Shown: positions 39,396 to 49,621, counted from the stretch's first letter. The stretch: 64,000 nt of DNA from JABWBD01 sp040768665 (GCA_040768665.1 JAXGMN010000016.1:186001-250000); one strand, 5' to 3'. Program-made: numbers and translations. The notes: a model not told the origin generated them from the sequence alone.

Positions 39396-41345
39396 TCACT
39401 CGGGATGGCCGGCGGCGGCAGCCTGCGGCTCCCCCTGCTCGTCGCGCGGGCGATCGATTTCGTCCTGCCAGCCGTCGCGACCACGGGCGAAAGAGAGGAT
39501 TGCCTCGACGATCAGCCAGAGCGACATCACCAGGACGATCACCGTGACGCCCGTAAGCGACCATGCCTGCGCGGCTCCGAGATTGGTGTTCTGCCAGAAC
39601 CTGGGGATGCTTTCCACCATCGCCCACATCGACATCACGAGCATGAGCACCATGGGAACGAGCGTGAAGATGACCGGGCGCGAGATCTTGTAGAGAAACA
39701 CGCTGACGATCAAGAGCGTCAGGCCGGCCAGCAACTGGTTCGTCGTGCCGAAGAGCATCCAGAGGACCTTGCCGGCCGGCACCAAGGCGAAGAACGCGAT
39801 GCCGGAGACGGCGATCAGGGAGGCGAAGTACCGATTGGCGAGCACGTCGAGCCTTAGCGAGCGGCAGATTTCCTCCACGTTGAACCGCAGGAGTCGCGTG
39901 GCGGAGTCGAGTGTCGTCAATGCAAATGCGACCACGGTGACCGCCAGGAACGTGCGGCCGAGCCTTTCCGGGATGTAGAGATGGCTGAGGAAAGCAGCCC
40001 CGCCATGGAACATGGCTCGGAGCTGCACGGCCAATCCGGCTCCGCTGATGCCGCCCCAGGTTCCGTATGTGCCTCCCTCTCGCCACTCGCTGGCGTTCAA
40101 TCCGGCCACGCAGGCAAGGATCACCAGCACCGCGAGGGCCGCCTCGGTGAGCATTGCTCCATAGCCGATCGGCATGGCGTCGGTTTCGCGGTTGAGCTGT
40201 TTGACGGTGGTTCCGCTCGATACCAGGGAGTGAAATCCGCTGACCGCCCCGCACGCGATCGTGACAAACAGGAAGGGGAAGATCGGGGGAGCGCCGGGGA
40301 CATCGGTCCGGATCATTGCCGCTTCGATGTGGTTCTCCGGCGCACCGACGATACCCGCGATGGAAAGCCCCAAGAGCATTGCAGCCAGCGCGAAGTAGAG
40401 TTGGAAACTGTTGATGTAGTCGCGGGGCTGCAGCAGAAGCCAGACCGGCAACACCGACGCGACGAAAGCATAGGCCAGCAGCGCGGCAATCCAGGCGTAA
40501 TTGGCTTTCCAAAGGGCCGACCCCGGCGTCTTGAACGAACCGAGGTCGCGGACCGCCGCATCGTTGCCGGCCGCTTTCAGGTACTCGATCGCCGCTACGG
40601 CCCCATAGGGCCGGGCAAACTCCGCCGATCCACCTTTCAATGCTGCGCCGTTCTGCGAGGCGTCCAGAGCCGCGCGGGTCTGGGCAGAGGAGAACCACTG
40701 GTACGTCGGCACCGGTTGTTCGACTCCCCAGAGGATCAGTCCGGCAAAGACGACCAGCGCCACAACGGTCGTCAGACCAAGGGGAAACTTCAACTTGTAC
40801 ACGGCCAATCCCACGGCGACCGCCACGACCATCAAGCCGAACGAAGGGATAATGGCATCCGGATTGTAGTTGATGAACAGATCGGCCAGCGTGTTGCAAA
40901 ACGCTCCCATCGCCAGCGACATGAGAAAGAAGATGATCAATAGCGACAGAAGCCTGGCTCGCGTGCCCATCACATACCTGCAGACCTCGCCGATCGAACG
41001 GCCCCTGTAACGCAGACTTACACGCAGCGCCCCCAGATCGTGCACCGCTCCGATGAAAATCGAGCCGATCAACACCCAGAGGATCGCCGGCAGCCATCCC
41101 CAGATCACGGCAATTGCCGGGCCAAGGATCGGCCCCAGCCCGGCGATGGAGGCGAAATGGTGCCCGAAGAGGACCGGGATCCGGGTGGGGACGTAATCGA
41201 CCCCATCTTCGAGTTCATGCGCGGGAGTACGGCGCTGCGGGTCCAAGCGGTAGATCCGCCGTCCGATGAACTGCCCGTAGGTGAAATAGGCGAACAACAG
41301 CACGGCAAACGACGACACCGCAACAACCGCCGCATTTTCCAGCAT
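39396..41345 (-). CDS. cstA: CstA-type pyruvate/peptide transporter
   Basis: The 649-residue inner-membrane protein has at least fourteen hydrophobic segments. Family segments are FGHHFASIAGLGPILGPAIAVIWGWLP near the N-terminus, HDLGALRVSLRYRGRSIG, PILFPFLFVTIACGAVSGFHSLVSSGTTVKQL and TTLDSATRLLRFNVEEI. CstA proteins import pyruvate or small peptides, typically when carbon is scarce, and can be controlled by a two-component system or CsrA-type system. None of these lies next to it. A CstA accessory YbdD is also absent. Confidence 0.94.
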   Translation of the reverse strand: MLENAAVVAVSSFAVLLFAYFTYGQFIGRRIYRLDPQRRTPAHELEDGVDYVPTRIPVLFGHHFASIAGLGPILGPAIAVIWGWLPAILWVLIGSIFIGAVHDLGALRVSLRYRGRSIGEVCRYVMGTRARLLSLLIIFFLMSLAMGAFCNTLADLFINYNPDAIIPSFGLMVVAVAVGLAVYKLKFPLGLTTVVALVVFAGLILWGVEQPVPTYQWFSSAQTRAALDASQNGAALKGGSAEFARPYGAVAAIEYLKAAGNDAAVRDLGSFKTPGSALWKANYAWIAALLAYAFVASVLPVWLLLQPRDYINSFQLYFALAAMLLGLSIAGIVGAPENHIEAAMIRTDVPGAPPIFPFLFVTIACGAVSGFHSLVSSGTTVKQLNRETDAMPIGYGAMLTEAALAVLVILACVAGLNASEWREGGTYGTWGGISGAGLAVQLRAMFHGGAAFLSHLYIPERLGRTFLAVTVVAFALTTLDSATRLLRFNVEEICRSLRLDVLANRYFASLIAVSGIAFFALVPAGKVLWMLFGTTNQLLAGLTLLIVSVFLYKISRPVIFTLVPMVLMLVMSMWAMVESIPRFWQNTNLGAAQAWSLTGVTVIVLVMSLWLIVEAILSFARGRDGWQDEIDRPRDEQGEPQAAAAGHPE

Positions 41346-41798
41346 GGGACGATTCTCCAGTCGCTGGGTAATCTTGCAAACCTGGCCTCCGGGCCAGAGG
41401 AGACTTGAAACCCCGGAATGGCGGGCTTCGCAACGGCCTGCCGCCCGTACGCGCCTACTCTTGCCGAAGTCTTACCATGGACACAACTCCTTGTACCATA
41501 GTCCCCTGGGCCGCGGAAGGCAACAGAATGAGCTGCTAAGCCATCAGGAAGGCTCCGGGAACGGACATGATCATCTGTCCATATACCGGTTGTCATGATG
41601 ACCGATGCGGCGCGATGTGTCAAGCAAGTTGTTCCGCCAGGGATGAAGAGAAATCGGAATCGGGGCGAGGGGAGTTTTTAGCCTTCGCGACTTTTTCGTT
41701 TTCCGCTCGGGCGAGACACCTCGGACCCGGGCTTTCCCATTCGTCGACTCCTCCATTCGTTGGGCCCATTTCCCCGCCCACCGCGTGCTCCTCCGAAC

Positions 41799-41921
41799 GT
41801 AATCGTTCACGGGGCGGAAGAGAGGGGGACAGGTCCATGTTTTCGGCCAACGTTCTTGGCACCAAAATACATCAACTGGCCGAAAAATGGACCAGTCCCC
41901 GGCCGCCCCGTGAACGGTTAC
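41799..41921. repeat. Long REP-like palindrome
   Basis: Outer arms of 19 bases with one mismatch (41799-41817 and 41903-41921: GTAATCGTTCACGGGGCGG against CCGCCCCGTGAACGGTTAC) enclose a second set (GGGGACAGGTCCATGTTTTCGGCCA against TGGCCGAAAAATGGACCAGTCCCC; each part 18-24 bases). The whole 123-base unit can fold into a nested hairpin. Related copies lie at 33812, 49622 and 62933. Confidence 0.8.
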
Positions 41922-42229
41922 CTCCGAACCGCTCCACCTCGCGCTCCGCAACACCGCCTGATGATCCGCCCTGAAGGGGCAAGACTCGGCAGCCCACCCA
42001 CGAAGTCCGCGCAGCCCTGGGGAGAATGTCGCCGGCAAGCCTCGGCGAAAGGCCCAACGGGCCGCGAGCGCGGTACTCGCCGAATTTCCGGAGGTGGACC
42101 CGACCATCCACACACCGCCGCCGCGCCGACTCTCCAGCGTCGTGCCTCTCTTTCCTCTGTGCGCTCGGTATTCTCTGTGGTGGAACGGTCTTCGCGCAGC
42201 ACCAGGCAGCTTTGCACTTCCGCCTGCAG

Positions 42230-42337
42230 TTGCACAATCAAGGCATGGCAACTGGCCAGATCGTTCGGCAGTTCGGGAAGGGATGAGGCCATCGAGGGTA
42301 CCGGCAAGGATGTTTCCTTTCTCAGAGACATCTTCAT
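42230..42337 (-). pseudogene. IS66 TnpC N-terminal remnant
   Basis: ELPNDLASCHALIVQLQAEVQS resembles the N-terminus of IS66-family transposases (ELPDD...CHALI.QL). The rest of the gene is missing; the frame then runs into a CTCTGTG-type repeat. Confidence 0.5.
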
Positions 42338-42472
42338 CCTCCGGGGGTAGTGAAAGTGACAAACACTTCACCTTACACCCGGGCCAACACGTCTCGGATG
42401 CAAAGCTCACCCTATTCAAGCTCTAACCCCAATTTTCCCCGAGCCGCCGCCGAGGTGAAGAGGCGCGGAAAC

Positions 42473-43273
42473 TCAACGAGCTATCTGCGGCGGTGCACCG
42501 TTCAAGTACCGCGCGAGATCGGAGATCGTGCTCAGGCCCAGCCTCTCCGCCTGGCTCCGGCGCATTGTCAACGTGTACGTATTGTTGAAGCCGAACGGCT
42601 GAAGCCAAACGAGGCCAAAATCGTTTTCGAAGGCTTCCTTCACGACCCGATAGCTTTCCTCAGGGTCGGAGACCACCGGGCGACCGAGGATGCTCACCAG
42701 GCCGGTCCCGGTGTACTCCGCGTAAAGGTCCAAATCGCCGCTTCTTAGTGAGTCGAAACAGAGCTTCGTGCCGCCGAGATTGAGCACACGGCGGACGCGA
42801 AGCGGCATCTTAGCCTCGACCAGTGTGGCCATCATCTCGGCGAGAATCTCCTGCTCGGTGAACGGCTTGCTGCCGACGGTGATCGTGCCGGTCGGCTCCT
42901 CGCCAGGCTTGTCGCCGGGCGACAGCAGCCCTTCGGAAAGGAGGAACTCCCGGGCGATCGACGCTGCCTTTCTGCCCTTCTCGTCAGCCGCGAAGTTGAG
43001 TCTCTGCATCGCTTCGTCGGAGATTCTGCCGGCGAGGAGGCTGAGGGTGTCGGCAAGTTCCGGATAGCGGGCAAGCGTTTCCTCGCGGACCAGCGGCGAG
43101 GCGTAGTAGGGGGGAAGAAGTTCTTGTCATCTTCCAGGATGAATAGGTCGTAGGCGGGAATCCGGCCATCGGTTGCGTACGCACAAATCACGTCGACGGT
43201 GCCGTCGGCGGCCGCCTTATACATCAAGCCCTGATCCATTTGCCGCGGCGGCTCATGAAAGAGAAACCATGTA
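42473..43273 (-). pseudogene. 3' part of permease/binding-protein fusion gene (quaternary amine ABC transporter), frameshifted
   Basis: Residues read EPPRQMDQGLMYKAAADGTVDVICAYATDGRIPAYDLFILEDDKNFFPP: the C-terminal half of an OpuC/QAT-type binding protein. At 43105-43112 a run of six C residues is one short (TTCTTCCCCCCTAC), shifting the frame, after which the correct frame continues (YASPLVREETLARYPELADTL). Then GTITVGSKPFTEQEILAEMMATLVEAK...LNLGGTKLCFDSLRSGDLDLYAEYTG, an N-terminal half, follows and ends at 42473. So the two lobes are in the order C-half, N-half. The segment continues the gene at 44892-45777 across an IS insertion. Confidence 0.78.
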
Positions 43274-44891
43274 ACTCACGTTCCGCACCCCTGGCGGGTT
43301 GATCTGGACGACTGGCAACTCTGGCTGCGGCGCTGAGAAGGTTCAACGGGAACTGGCCAAGGAGGAGCCATGCATGGATGCCGCGTTCGTTCGATACGCG
43401 ATTGTTGTGCCCTGCCGTGATTGTGCATTACTTCGGCGGTTGAGGCTGGGCACGGTGGTAGATAAGGCTGCGCGGAAGGGTATACCTCTCGGCAACGGTG
43501 GAGGTCATGATCGCGAATCGGTTGCTCGCCCCCAACCAGTACCGTATCGGCGAATGGGCGGTGGCAGCCTCACCGACTCTACGGCGTGACGGCGAACAGC
43601 TCAACGACGATCTTCTCGGACGGGCGTTGGAGCGTATAGCCAAGCACAGGACGGTTGAGCATCCTGGTAACTGGGATGATCAAGGTCTTCAAAGTCCAGG
43701 TGAACCAGATTCACGACATCACGGACGTGGAACTTTACGGAGCGTATGAAGATGTTGACGGAGGGCGCCCGCCAATGCCTATGGCCGCACGAAGAGCGGA
43801 CGAAGATGTCAAGCAGATCGGCAGGGCTGAACGTCACGGCCGACGGCGGCGTGCCGATCGGGCATCTGCTGGATGCAATGCGGCGGAAAGCCGGTGCCGG
43901 AAAACCTCCGCCGCTTACTGGCGAAAACTCTGGGCAAGCGACTTTCTCTACATCGCCGATACGAAGCTTGCGATCGCAATCTGCTGACGGTGGCGGCGGG
44001 CAATGGCTTTTCCTTTGCGGCGGCGCAGCCGCATCTGCAAAGTATCCAAACTGAGACGCCGCGGCAGATGCACAAGGTGAATTACTTCCCGCAGGCCAAG
44101 CCCATCTGCCGCCAGACAAGAGGGACAAAGAAGCCGCCGAAACCACGGTGGTTTTGAAGGGTGAGGTGAACGGTCGGAAGGTGCGGTGAAATGCCGGTTG
44201 ATCTTTGTGGGCAGGCGAAGGCTCGGCAGGAAGAAAAGACCCGAGAACGGCACGTGGCCAAGATCCGCGAGAAATTGAGCCGTCGAGCGGAACCTCAACA
44301 GTAACTGATCACGCAGAGAAGATCGGGACGCCTGGAAGCGGCCAGGGATACAAGACCGAGGGGAACCTCTTCGAGTACAACCTGACGAAGGACAGGAAGG
44401 GCCTCTCATCTGACGTGGAAGATCGATGCCCAGAAGCTTCAGCGCGCGGCAGTGGAAGGCGTGTACGTGCTGAAGACGAACCTGCCGTCGAAGCGTTGCC
44501 CCCGAAGCGTTGTCCACTACAGGCAAAGCCAGGTAGAACGTCGATTTCACCACTGCAAAGGCCCGCTGGCGGTGCGCATGTTCCTGGAAAAGCCGGAGCG
44601 GATGGCGGGGCTGTTGTGTATTCTGGTGTGGGCGGCGATGGTATTGGCTTTGATGGGCTCGACGCCACTGAAAGGTAAGCCGATGTACGGTCTGTACCGG
44701 AGAACCGCCAGCCCTGCACCTACCGGGCCGGCGATCCTCAAACTTCGCCGCTGTGTATTGTTCGTGAAGGACCACGGCGAGATCTCGCGTCGACTTGCTC
44801 AGCCGACCCCAGTTCAACGACAGTTACTGAACCTGCTTGGCATACCACCGGATGGGCTCCGAACCTTCAAACGGAGGTGCGGAACGTGAGT
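43274..44891 (+). mobile_element. Decayed IS1634-type insertion sequence inside the permease/binding-protein gene
   Basis: Perfect 16-base inverted ends, ACTCACGTTCCGCACC (43274-43289) and its complement (44876-44891), bound a 1618-bp element. On the plus strand, broken frames give transposase segments: MIANRLLAPNQYRIGEWAV, QLNDDLLGRALERI, and the C-terminal SQVERRFHHCKGPLAVRMFLEKPERMAGLLCILVWAAMVLALMG...PTPVQRQLLNLLGIPPDGLRTFKRRCG, characteristic of IS1634. At least four frameshifts show it is dead. Its orientation is opposite to the host gene. No clear target-site duplication was found. Confidence 0.8.
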
Positions 44892-45777
44892 AGTAAGTGC
44901 ACACGGCGGGGTAGCCGTCGGGACGGGTAAAAAACTCGGCGTCGAAGGCAGCGCGAATCGGCTCCCTTGCTTCCACCGGTCCGGTCGTGCCGCGGACTTC
45001 GCGCACACCACCACGACTTTGCGACGCCAAGAAAACCCGTACGCCGATCAGTAGGATGCCGACCGCCAACACGCTTCCCAGCACCAGCCAGAGCCGCGTC
45101 CGCAACGGCATCTCGCCCGGCCGGCGCCCCTCGGGAGTCAGCCAACGCTCGAGCTTCGCGAGGATGCCGTCGAAGAGAATCGCCAACACGGCCGCGGGGA
45201 CGGTGCCGGCCACGAGGTAATCCATCTGGATGCTTCGCAGGCCGCGCATGATGAGCACGCCGAGTCCGCCGGCGCCGATCAGCGTGCAGAGCGTTGCCAC
45301 CCCGATCGTCCAGACCGTGGAAATGCGGATTCCGGCCATGATCACCGGCAGCGAGAGCGGCAGTTCCACGGACAAAAGAATCTGCCGCGGTCGCATACCG
45401 AGCCCCCTGGCCACCTCGACCACCGCCGGGTCGACCTGCCGGATCCCGGTGTAGGTGTTGCGGAGGATCGGCAAGAGCGCATAGAGAACCAAGGCGACCA
45501 GCGCGGGCGGCTCGCCGATCAACGGCAGGTGGATCAGCGTGAAAAGAATGGCGATGAACGAGACCAGCGCGAGGCTCGGCACGGTCTGCACGACGGCTGC
45601 CAATCCGAGCACCGCGCCCGTCAGCCGCGGCCAGGGGCAGCGAGTCAGATAGATCCCCACCGGCAGCGCGATGCCGATCGCAATCGCCATGGCGAAGAAC
45701 GACAGGTGGACGTGCTCGTACGTCCGCTGGACGATGTCCATGCCGAGCTTGTCGAAGAAAACAGCCAGAGCACTCAT
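44892..45777 (-). pseudogene. 5' part of permease/binding-protein fusion gene, split by the IS
   Basis: ATG 45777 overlaps the ATPase stop by four bases. The product has a five-helix OpuC-type permease (LSFFAMAIAIGIALPVGIYL; docking loop EVARGLGMRPRQILLSVELPLSLP; GAGGLGVLIMRG), then another helix (LWLVLGSVLAVGILLIGV), then REPIRAAFDAEFFTRPDGYPAVCTYY, the start of a quaternary-amine binding domain. It then meets the IS left end at 44891. Together with 42473-43273 it was a permease fused to a periplasmic binding protein in one polypeptide, for glycine betaine, choline or a similar compound. As it stands it is non-functional unless the IS is an assembly variant. Confidence 0.82.
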
Positions 45778-46757
45778 TGCTGCGTCTCCGTCTGCCCGAG
45801 CACTGCCGTGATCTCGCGGAGCAACTGCTCCTTCTTGAGCATTCCGGCCGGCCGGCCGCGATCGTAGACCGGCAGCGTTTCGCATCCGCTCGATTTGAAC
45901 AGGTCGAGCCCGGCGACGAGCGAATCACGCATGCGGAGGCGGGGAGAATCGCCGGCGGAATCGGCGACCGGTCTGTCCAAGTCTGCGGAGCTCAGTACCG
46001 AACCGATCGTTCGGGTCACCAATGCGAGCTGGAAGCGATGCTGGCCGAGAAACTGGTCGACGAACGCATTGGCGGGCTGCTCGACCAGGTCCGCCGGGCG
46101 CGCCAACTGCTGCAGTCGGCCGGCGTCCAACAGGGCGATCCGGTCGCCCATCTTGACGGCCTCAAAAACGTCGTGGGTGACAAAGACGACCGTCTTGCGG
46201 ATCTCCGACTCCAGCTCCAGGAATTCGTTCTGAAGCTGGTCTCGAGTAATCGGGTCCAGCGCGCCGAACGGTTCGTCCATGAGCACGATCGGCGGGTCGG
46301 CGGCCAGTGCCCGGGCAACCCCGATCCGCTGCTGCTGCCCGCCGCTGAGTTGAGCCGGATAGCGATTGCGGAATTCGTCCGCTTCAAGGCCGACCAGCGC
46401 CAGCAGTTGATCCACCCGCCGGTCGATCCGGCCGACCGGCCAGCGGAGCAGACGGGGCACCACGGCGATGTTCTCCGCCACGGTCATATGGGGAAACAGG
46501 CCGATGTGCTGGATCGCGTAGCCGATCTTGCGCCGCAAGGCGATCGCATCGAGCTGCATCACGTCGGTGCCTTCGACGAGAATCCGGCCCGAACTCGGCT
46601 CGATGAGACGGTTGATCATCTTCATCGAGGTGGTCTTGCCGCTGCCGCTGGTACCCAACAAAACGAGCGTTTCCCCCTCGGCGATCTGGAGCGAGAGATC
46701 GGCGACTGCCTCGGCGCCGCCGGGAAATATCTTCCAGACGTGATCAAATTCGATCAT
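45774..46757 (-). CDS. Quaternary-amine/osmoprotectant ABC transporter ATPase (OpuC/ProV type)
   Basis: The 327-residue ABC ATPase has Walker A GTSGSGKTTSM, Q-loop AIQHIGLFPHMTV, signature LSGGQQQRIGVARAL, Walker B VLMDEPFGALD and H-switch VTHD. After the ATPase part a ~75-residue CBS-like tail follows (RMRDSLVAGLDLFKSSGCETLPVYD), as in OpuA/OpuC/ProV. KMINRLIEPSSGRILVEG places it in the QAT family that carries betaine, choline and carnitine. ATG 46757 overlaps the methyltransferase stop by four bases and its own stop overlaps the permease start by four bases, so the three are translationally coupled. Confidence 0.92.
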   Translation of the reverse strand: MIEFDHVWKIFPGGAEAVADLSLQIAEGETLVLLGTSGSGKTTSMKMINRLIEPSSGRILVEGTDVMQLDAIALRRKIGYAIQHIGLFPHMTVAENIAVVPRLLRWPVGRIDRRVDQLLALVGLEADEFRNRYPAQLSGGQQQRIGVARALAADPPIVLMDEPFGALDPITRDQLQNEFLELESEIRKTVVFVTHDVFEAVKMGDRIALLDAGRLQQLARPADLVEQPANAFVDQFLGQHRFQLALVTRTIGSVLSSADLDRPVADSAGDSPRLRMRDSLVAGLDLFKSSGCETLPVYDRGRPAGMLKKEQLLREITAVLGQTETQQ

Positions 46758-48106
46758 TCCTGCGACCCTGTGGGCATCCGCACAACCGGTTTCGACTTCG
46801 TGGGCGAGCCGTTGGACGCGGTCTTGTCGATCTCGAAAATGCCGACCAGTCCGTGCCCGCATCCTAGCCCCTGCTGCAGCTTCACGACAAGATATCGGAG
46901 GGCGTAGCCGAGCTGTGGCTCGATGATGTTTTCGCGGGGAAGCCCGGATTCGAGCCAACCGATCCCCTCCACGACGGCCTTCATCCGCTGCATCATCTCC
47001 TGCAAAACGGGCGGATACGACGCGGGGATCGCCGGCGGCCCGCATCGGTACCGCTGCGCCTTCGGATCGTAGCACTCAAGCAACGATTGCGTATAGAGCA
47101 CCAGCGCATTCCAGCACATCTGGAGATGCTCGTAGTAGTCGTTGAGGAATGGAAAGCCCATCTTCGGCATGTAGTCGACCAGAAGCGTCGCCAAGTCGGT
47201 GCGGACGTTGTCCTCGTGTAGCGAGTTGACGGCCGCTCGCATCGCCTGGGTATGCGGGTTGTACTCGGCGGTATCCATGTGGCGGCCGGTGAAGACCGAG
47301 CGATCGAAGAACACCAGGGGCTTAATCCTGACGCCCGCCCGCCGGCCGGCCTCTTCGATGATCCCTTCCGCCTCCTTGCGGCCCATCAGCCGCAACAGCA
47401 GATGCTGCAGTTCGTCGCGGCGCCGCTCGCGTTCCTCCTTTTCATAGATATAGGAGACGATGTAGTCCATGTTGCGGTTTTCCGATACATCGTTCGTCCA
47501 GAGCGTCTGCCATTCGTACGAGTAGCGGCCGATCCAATCGCAGACGACGACACAGTAACTCTCGATCTGCTCGGCGATGTCGGCCAGCAGGCGAATGAGC
47601 GTCTCGTCGTCGGTGTGATGCGAACAGGTGCCGTAAGACGTGAAGTAGAGATCGTACGGCTTCTCGCCCTCGAACAGGGGAAGCCCCTGGCTGAAGTCGG
47701 CCTGCTGAAAGACGAGCTTGGGATTGTCGCCGTAGATGCTGCGGGCCTGGGCGATCAGATCGGGATTGAGATCGACCCCCTTGTACACTCCGAGCACGTC
47801 CGGACTGAGCAGGTGGACCTCCACGTCCGTGAGGTCCGAGTCGCGGTGGCGGACTCCGGTAAGGAGCTCGTACCCGTCGGCGCTGCCGCAGCCGAGATCG
47901 AGGATTCGCACCCTCCGCATCTCGGACTGGCTCCGTTGGATCAGCCGCTGCAGGTGCGGCCGCAGGAAGAGGCGGGTGACCTCGTCCTCCCAGTAGCGGC
48001 GAACGTTGTCGTACTTGCCTACCAACCCGGACCTCTTTTCATAGAGCCCGCTCTTGACGGCCTCGGTGTACGCACCCATCTGGGATTTTGCCGATGTCTG
48101 AGTCAT
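46754..48106 (-). CDS. SAM-dependent methyltransferase of unknown substrate
   Basis: The 450-residue protein has a class I SAM fold: motif I RILDLGCGSADGYELL at about residue 70, then YKGVDLNPDLIAQARSIYG, and LVFQQADFSQGLPL. The C-terminal 200 residues (DYMPKMGFPFLNDYYEHLQMC, LQEMMQRMKAVVEGIGW) are not a recognised domain. It overlaps genes on both sides (48103-48106 and 46754-46757), so it is part of one cluster with MttB-type proteins and a betaine transporter. A role in methylating or demethylating an amine compound is an inference from context only. Confidence 0.75.
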   Translation of the reverse strand: MTQTSAKSQMGAYTEAVKSGLYEKRSGLVGKYDNVRRYWEDEVTRLFLRPHLQRLIQRSQSEMRRVRILDLGCGSADGYELLTGVRHRDSDLTDVEVHLLSPDVLGVYKGVDLNPDLIAQARSIYGDNPKLVFQQADFSQGLPLFEGEKPYDLYFTSYGTCSHHTDDETLIRLLADIAEQIESYCVVVCDWIGRYSYEWQTLWTNDVSENRNMDYIVSYIYEKEERERRRDELQHLLLRLMGRKEAEGIIEEAGRRAGVRIKPLVFFDRSVFTGRHMDTAEYNPHTQAMRAAVNSLHEDNVRTDLATLLVDYMPKMGFPFLNDYYEHLQMCWNALVLYTQSLLECYDPKAQRYRCGPPAIPASYPPVLQEMMQRMKAVVEGIGWLESGLPRENIIEPQLGYALRYLVVKLQQGLGCGHGLVGIFEIDKTASNGSPTKSKPVVRMPTGSQE

Positions 48107-49602
48107 GTCCGCTCCTTGATCAGTTCGCGTGGTGCAGCGGGAAGGATGCCGGGGATCGTCCGCAGGATCTCGTCGCGGATGTCCGGCTCGATCGTCCGGC
48201 GGGGCTGTTCGAGAATCGCGTGGTAGCGCCGGTGTGCGGCGTAGAGCGCACCGTGCTCGCCATTCTCCAAAGGATAACGGGTGTAGACCTTGTCGCGGCT
48301 GGGCAGCGGCAAATGATACATGAACGTCTTGTGCGAGGAATCCATCACCTCGCGGACCAGAGACAACACCTCCTGCCGACGCGAGTCGCCGACGTCGGGC
48401 CGCCGGAGGGTCTGCTTGACCAGTTCGATATGCGCGTCGTCCAAAACGGCCTGCTCCGGCGAGAAGACGTTGGTCCGCTCCAAGAGCCCGAAGGCATAGT
48501 GGATGTACTGGGCTCCGCTTTGAGGTACGGACAAGTGCGTGAGCATCTTCTCCGCCGTGGCCTGGATGCCGGGGGTCGAGACGTCGCCGACGCCGGCCGT
48601 CGAATAGCAGGGCAGGCCGTAGAAGCGGGCCATCTGCGCGCAGTCGACGTTATAGTGGACGAATTCGGCCGCGGCGTACATGTCGTTCAGGTTGTCCAAC
48701 CGCGTGCGAACCGGCACGGCGCCGTAGAGGACCGGCGCCCCCGGCGAAACGAGCTGGTTCAGCGTCACCCCGGCCAGCAGTTCCGCGTTGATCAACGCCA
48801 CCATGCCGAATTCGTCGAACGGCCCGGTCGCCCCGCCCATCGGACAGCTTGAAATCACCACGGGGACCCGCCGCCGGGAGATCTCGATGAGTTTCGACGC
48901 GGTGTCGTCGACCACCTGCAGCGGGCTCTTGATCACGCAGGTGATGAACGACAGGATCGGATTCTTCTCAAACGCGCCGGCTCCGCCTGCGAGGATGTGG
49001 CCCATCCGGACCACGTCGTCCAGCGCCTCCAGGCTGGTCAGCCCGGCTTGGACATGCTTCGTGATGTTGTCGAAGCTGGCGAAGAATTTGTTGACGTCCT
49101 TATTGGCCTCGGTCACCGCTTCGTCCTGGATATTGACGTTGCGGATGAAGAAGTCGAGGTTCTCAAGGTGTTCGCAAAGGTGGGCCGAACGGGTCAGCCG
49201 TTCGATCGTCCCTTTGCGGCGATGGAAACGCGCAACGCCGTCCTCGAAGTCGACGTCGAGCCAGACGTTCGTTTCCGAGCCGCTGCCAAACCGGACCCGT
49301 GGCTCGCTCGCGTCAAGGATGAGCTTGTTGGAGGGATCCCGCGCGCCGAGCGCAATCTTCGACGGGGCCGTCTGCAGCGCCTCATCGAGGATCTTCGCGG
49401 GAATGCGGATGCGGGTGCACCCTTGCGCAGGTTCCACCTTCGCTCCGGCCTTGCGGAATAGTTCCGTCGCGGCGTGATTGTAACACAAAAGCCCGGGGTC
49501 TTCGAGCAGGTCGCGCGAAAGCCCGTCGATAAGCCTGATTTGGTCGTCGTCCAGCCGCCGCTGCGGCGCGACGAGAACTCCTTCACGTTGGTTCAATGAC
49601 AC
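48103..49602 (-). CDS. MttB-family trimethylamine-type methyltransferase
   Basis: The 499-residue protein is of the MttB superfamily (betaine- or amine:corrinoid methyltransferases). Segments: VLVAPQRRLDDDQIRLIDGLSRDLLEDPG, AKVEPAQGCTRIRIPAKILDEALQTAPSKI, NVNIQDEAVTEANKDVNKFF and GVTLNQLVSPGAPVLYGAVPV. GTG 49602 has AAGGAG six bases upstream; longer upstream open frames run through a palindrome and are rejected. No in-frame pyrrolysine codon is present, as in MtgB-like betaine enzymes. No corrinoid protein gene is adjacent, which is unusual. The neighbouring gene at 49733 is a paralogue. Confidence 0.82.
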   Translation of the reverse strand: MSLNQREGVLVAPQRRLDDDQIRLIDGLSRDLLEDPGLLCYNHAATELFRKAGAKVEPAQGCTRIRIPAKILDEALQTAPSKIALGARDPSNKLILDASEPRVRFGSGSETNVWLDVDFEDGVARFHRRKGTIERLTRSAHLCEHLENLDFFIRNVNIQDEAVTEANKDVNKFFASFDNITKHVQAGLTSLEALDDVVRMGHILAGGAGAFEKNPILSFITCVIKSPLQVVDDTASKLIEISRRRVPVVISSCPMGGATGPFDEFGMVALINAELLAGVTLNQLVSPGAPVLYGAVPVRTRLDNLNDMYAAAEFVHYNVDCAQMARFYGLPCYSTAGVGDVSTPGIQATAEKMLTHLSVPQSGAQYIHYAFGLLERTNVFSPEQAVLDDAHIELVKQTLRRPDVGDSRRQEVLSLVREVMDSSHKTFMYHLPLPSRDKVYTRYPLENGEHGALYAAHRRYHAILEQPRRTIEPDIRDEILRTIPGILPAAPRELIKERT

Positions 49603-49621
49603 ATCGGTCTCCTTGTCGTGT

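Larger units (their letters stand above)
41346..42472. other. Gene-poor region with repeats and an IS66 fragment
   Basis: About 1.1 kb without an intact gene. It contains a large REP-like palindrome (41799-41921), a fragment of an IS66 transposase (about 42230-42337, minus strand) and a CTCTGTG-type dispersed repeat (42148-42185). Open frames of up to 282 codons here lack family signals and contain the palindrome, so they are not accepted. Confidence 0.6.

Noticed and set aside
42148..42185. CTCTGTG/TTCTCTGTGG motif considered as a CRISPR unit
   Set aside because: A single copy with no spaced repeats; it matches a common dispersed repeat type.
41571..42419. 282-codon open frame on the minus strand
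   Set aside because: It spans the long palindrome at 41799-41921 and low-complexity sequence; only its N-terminal end overlaps an IS66 fragment in another frame.
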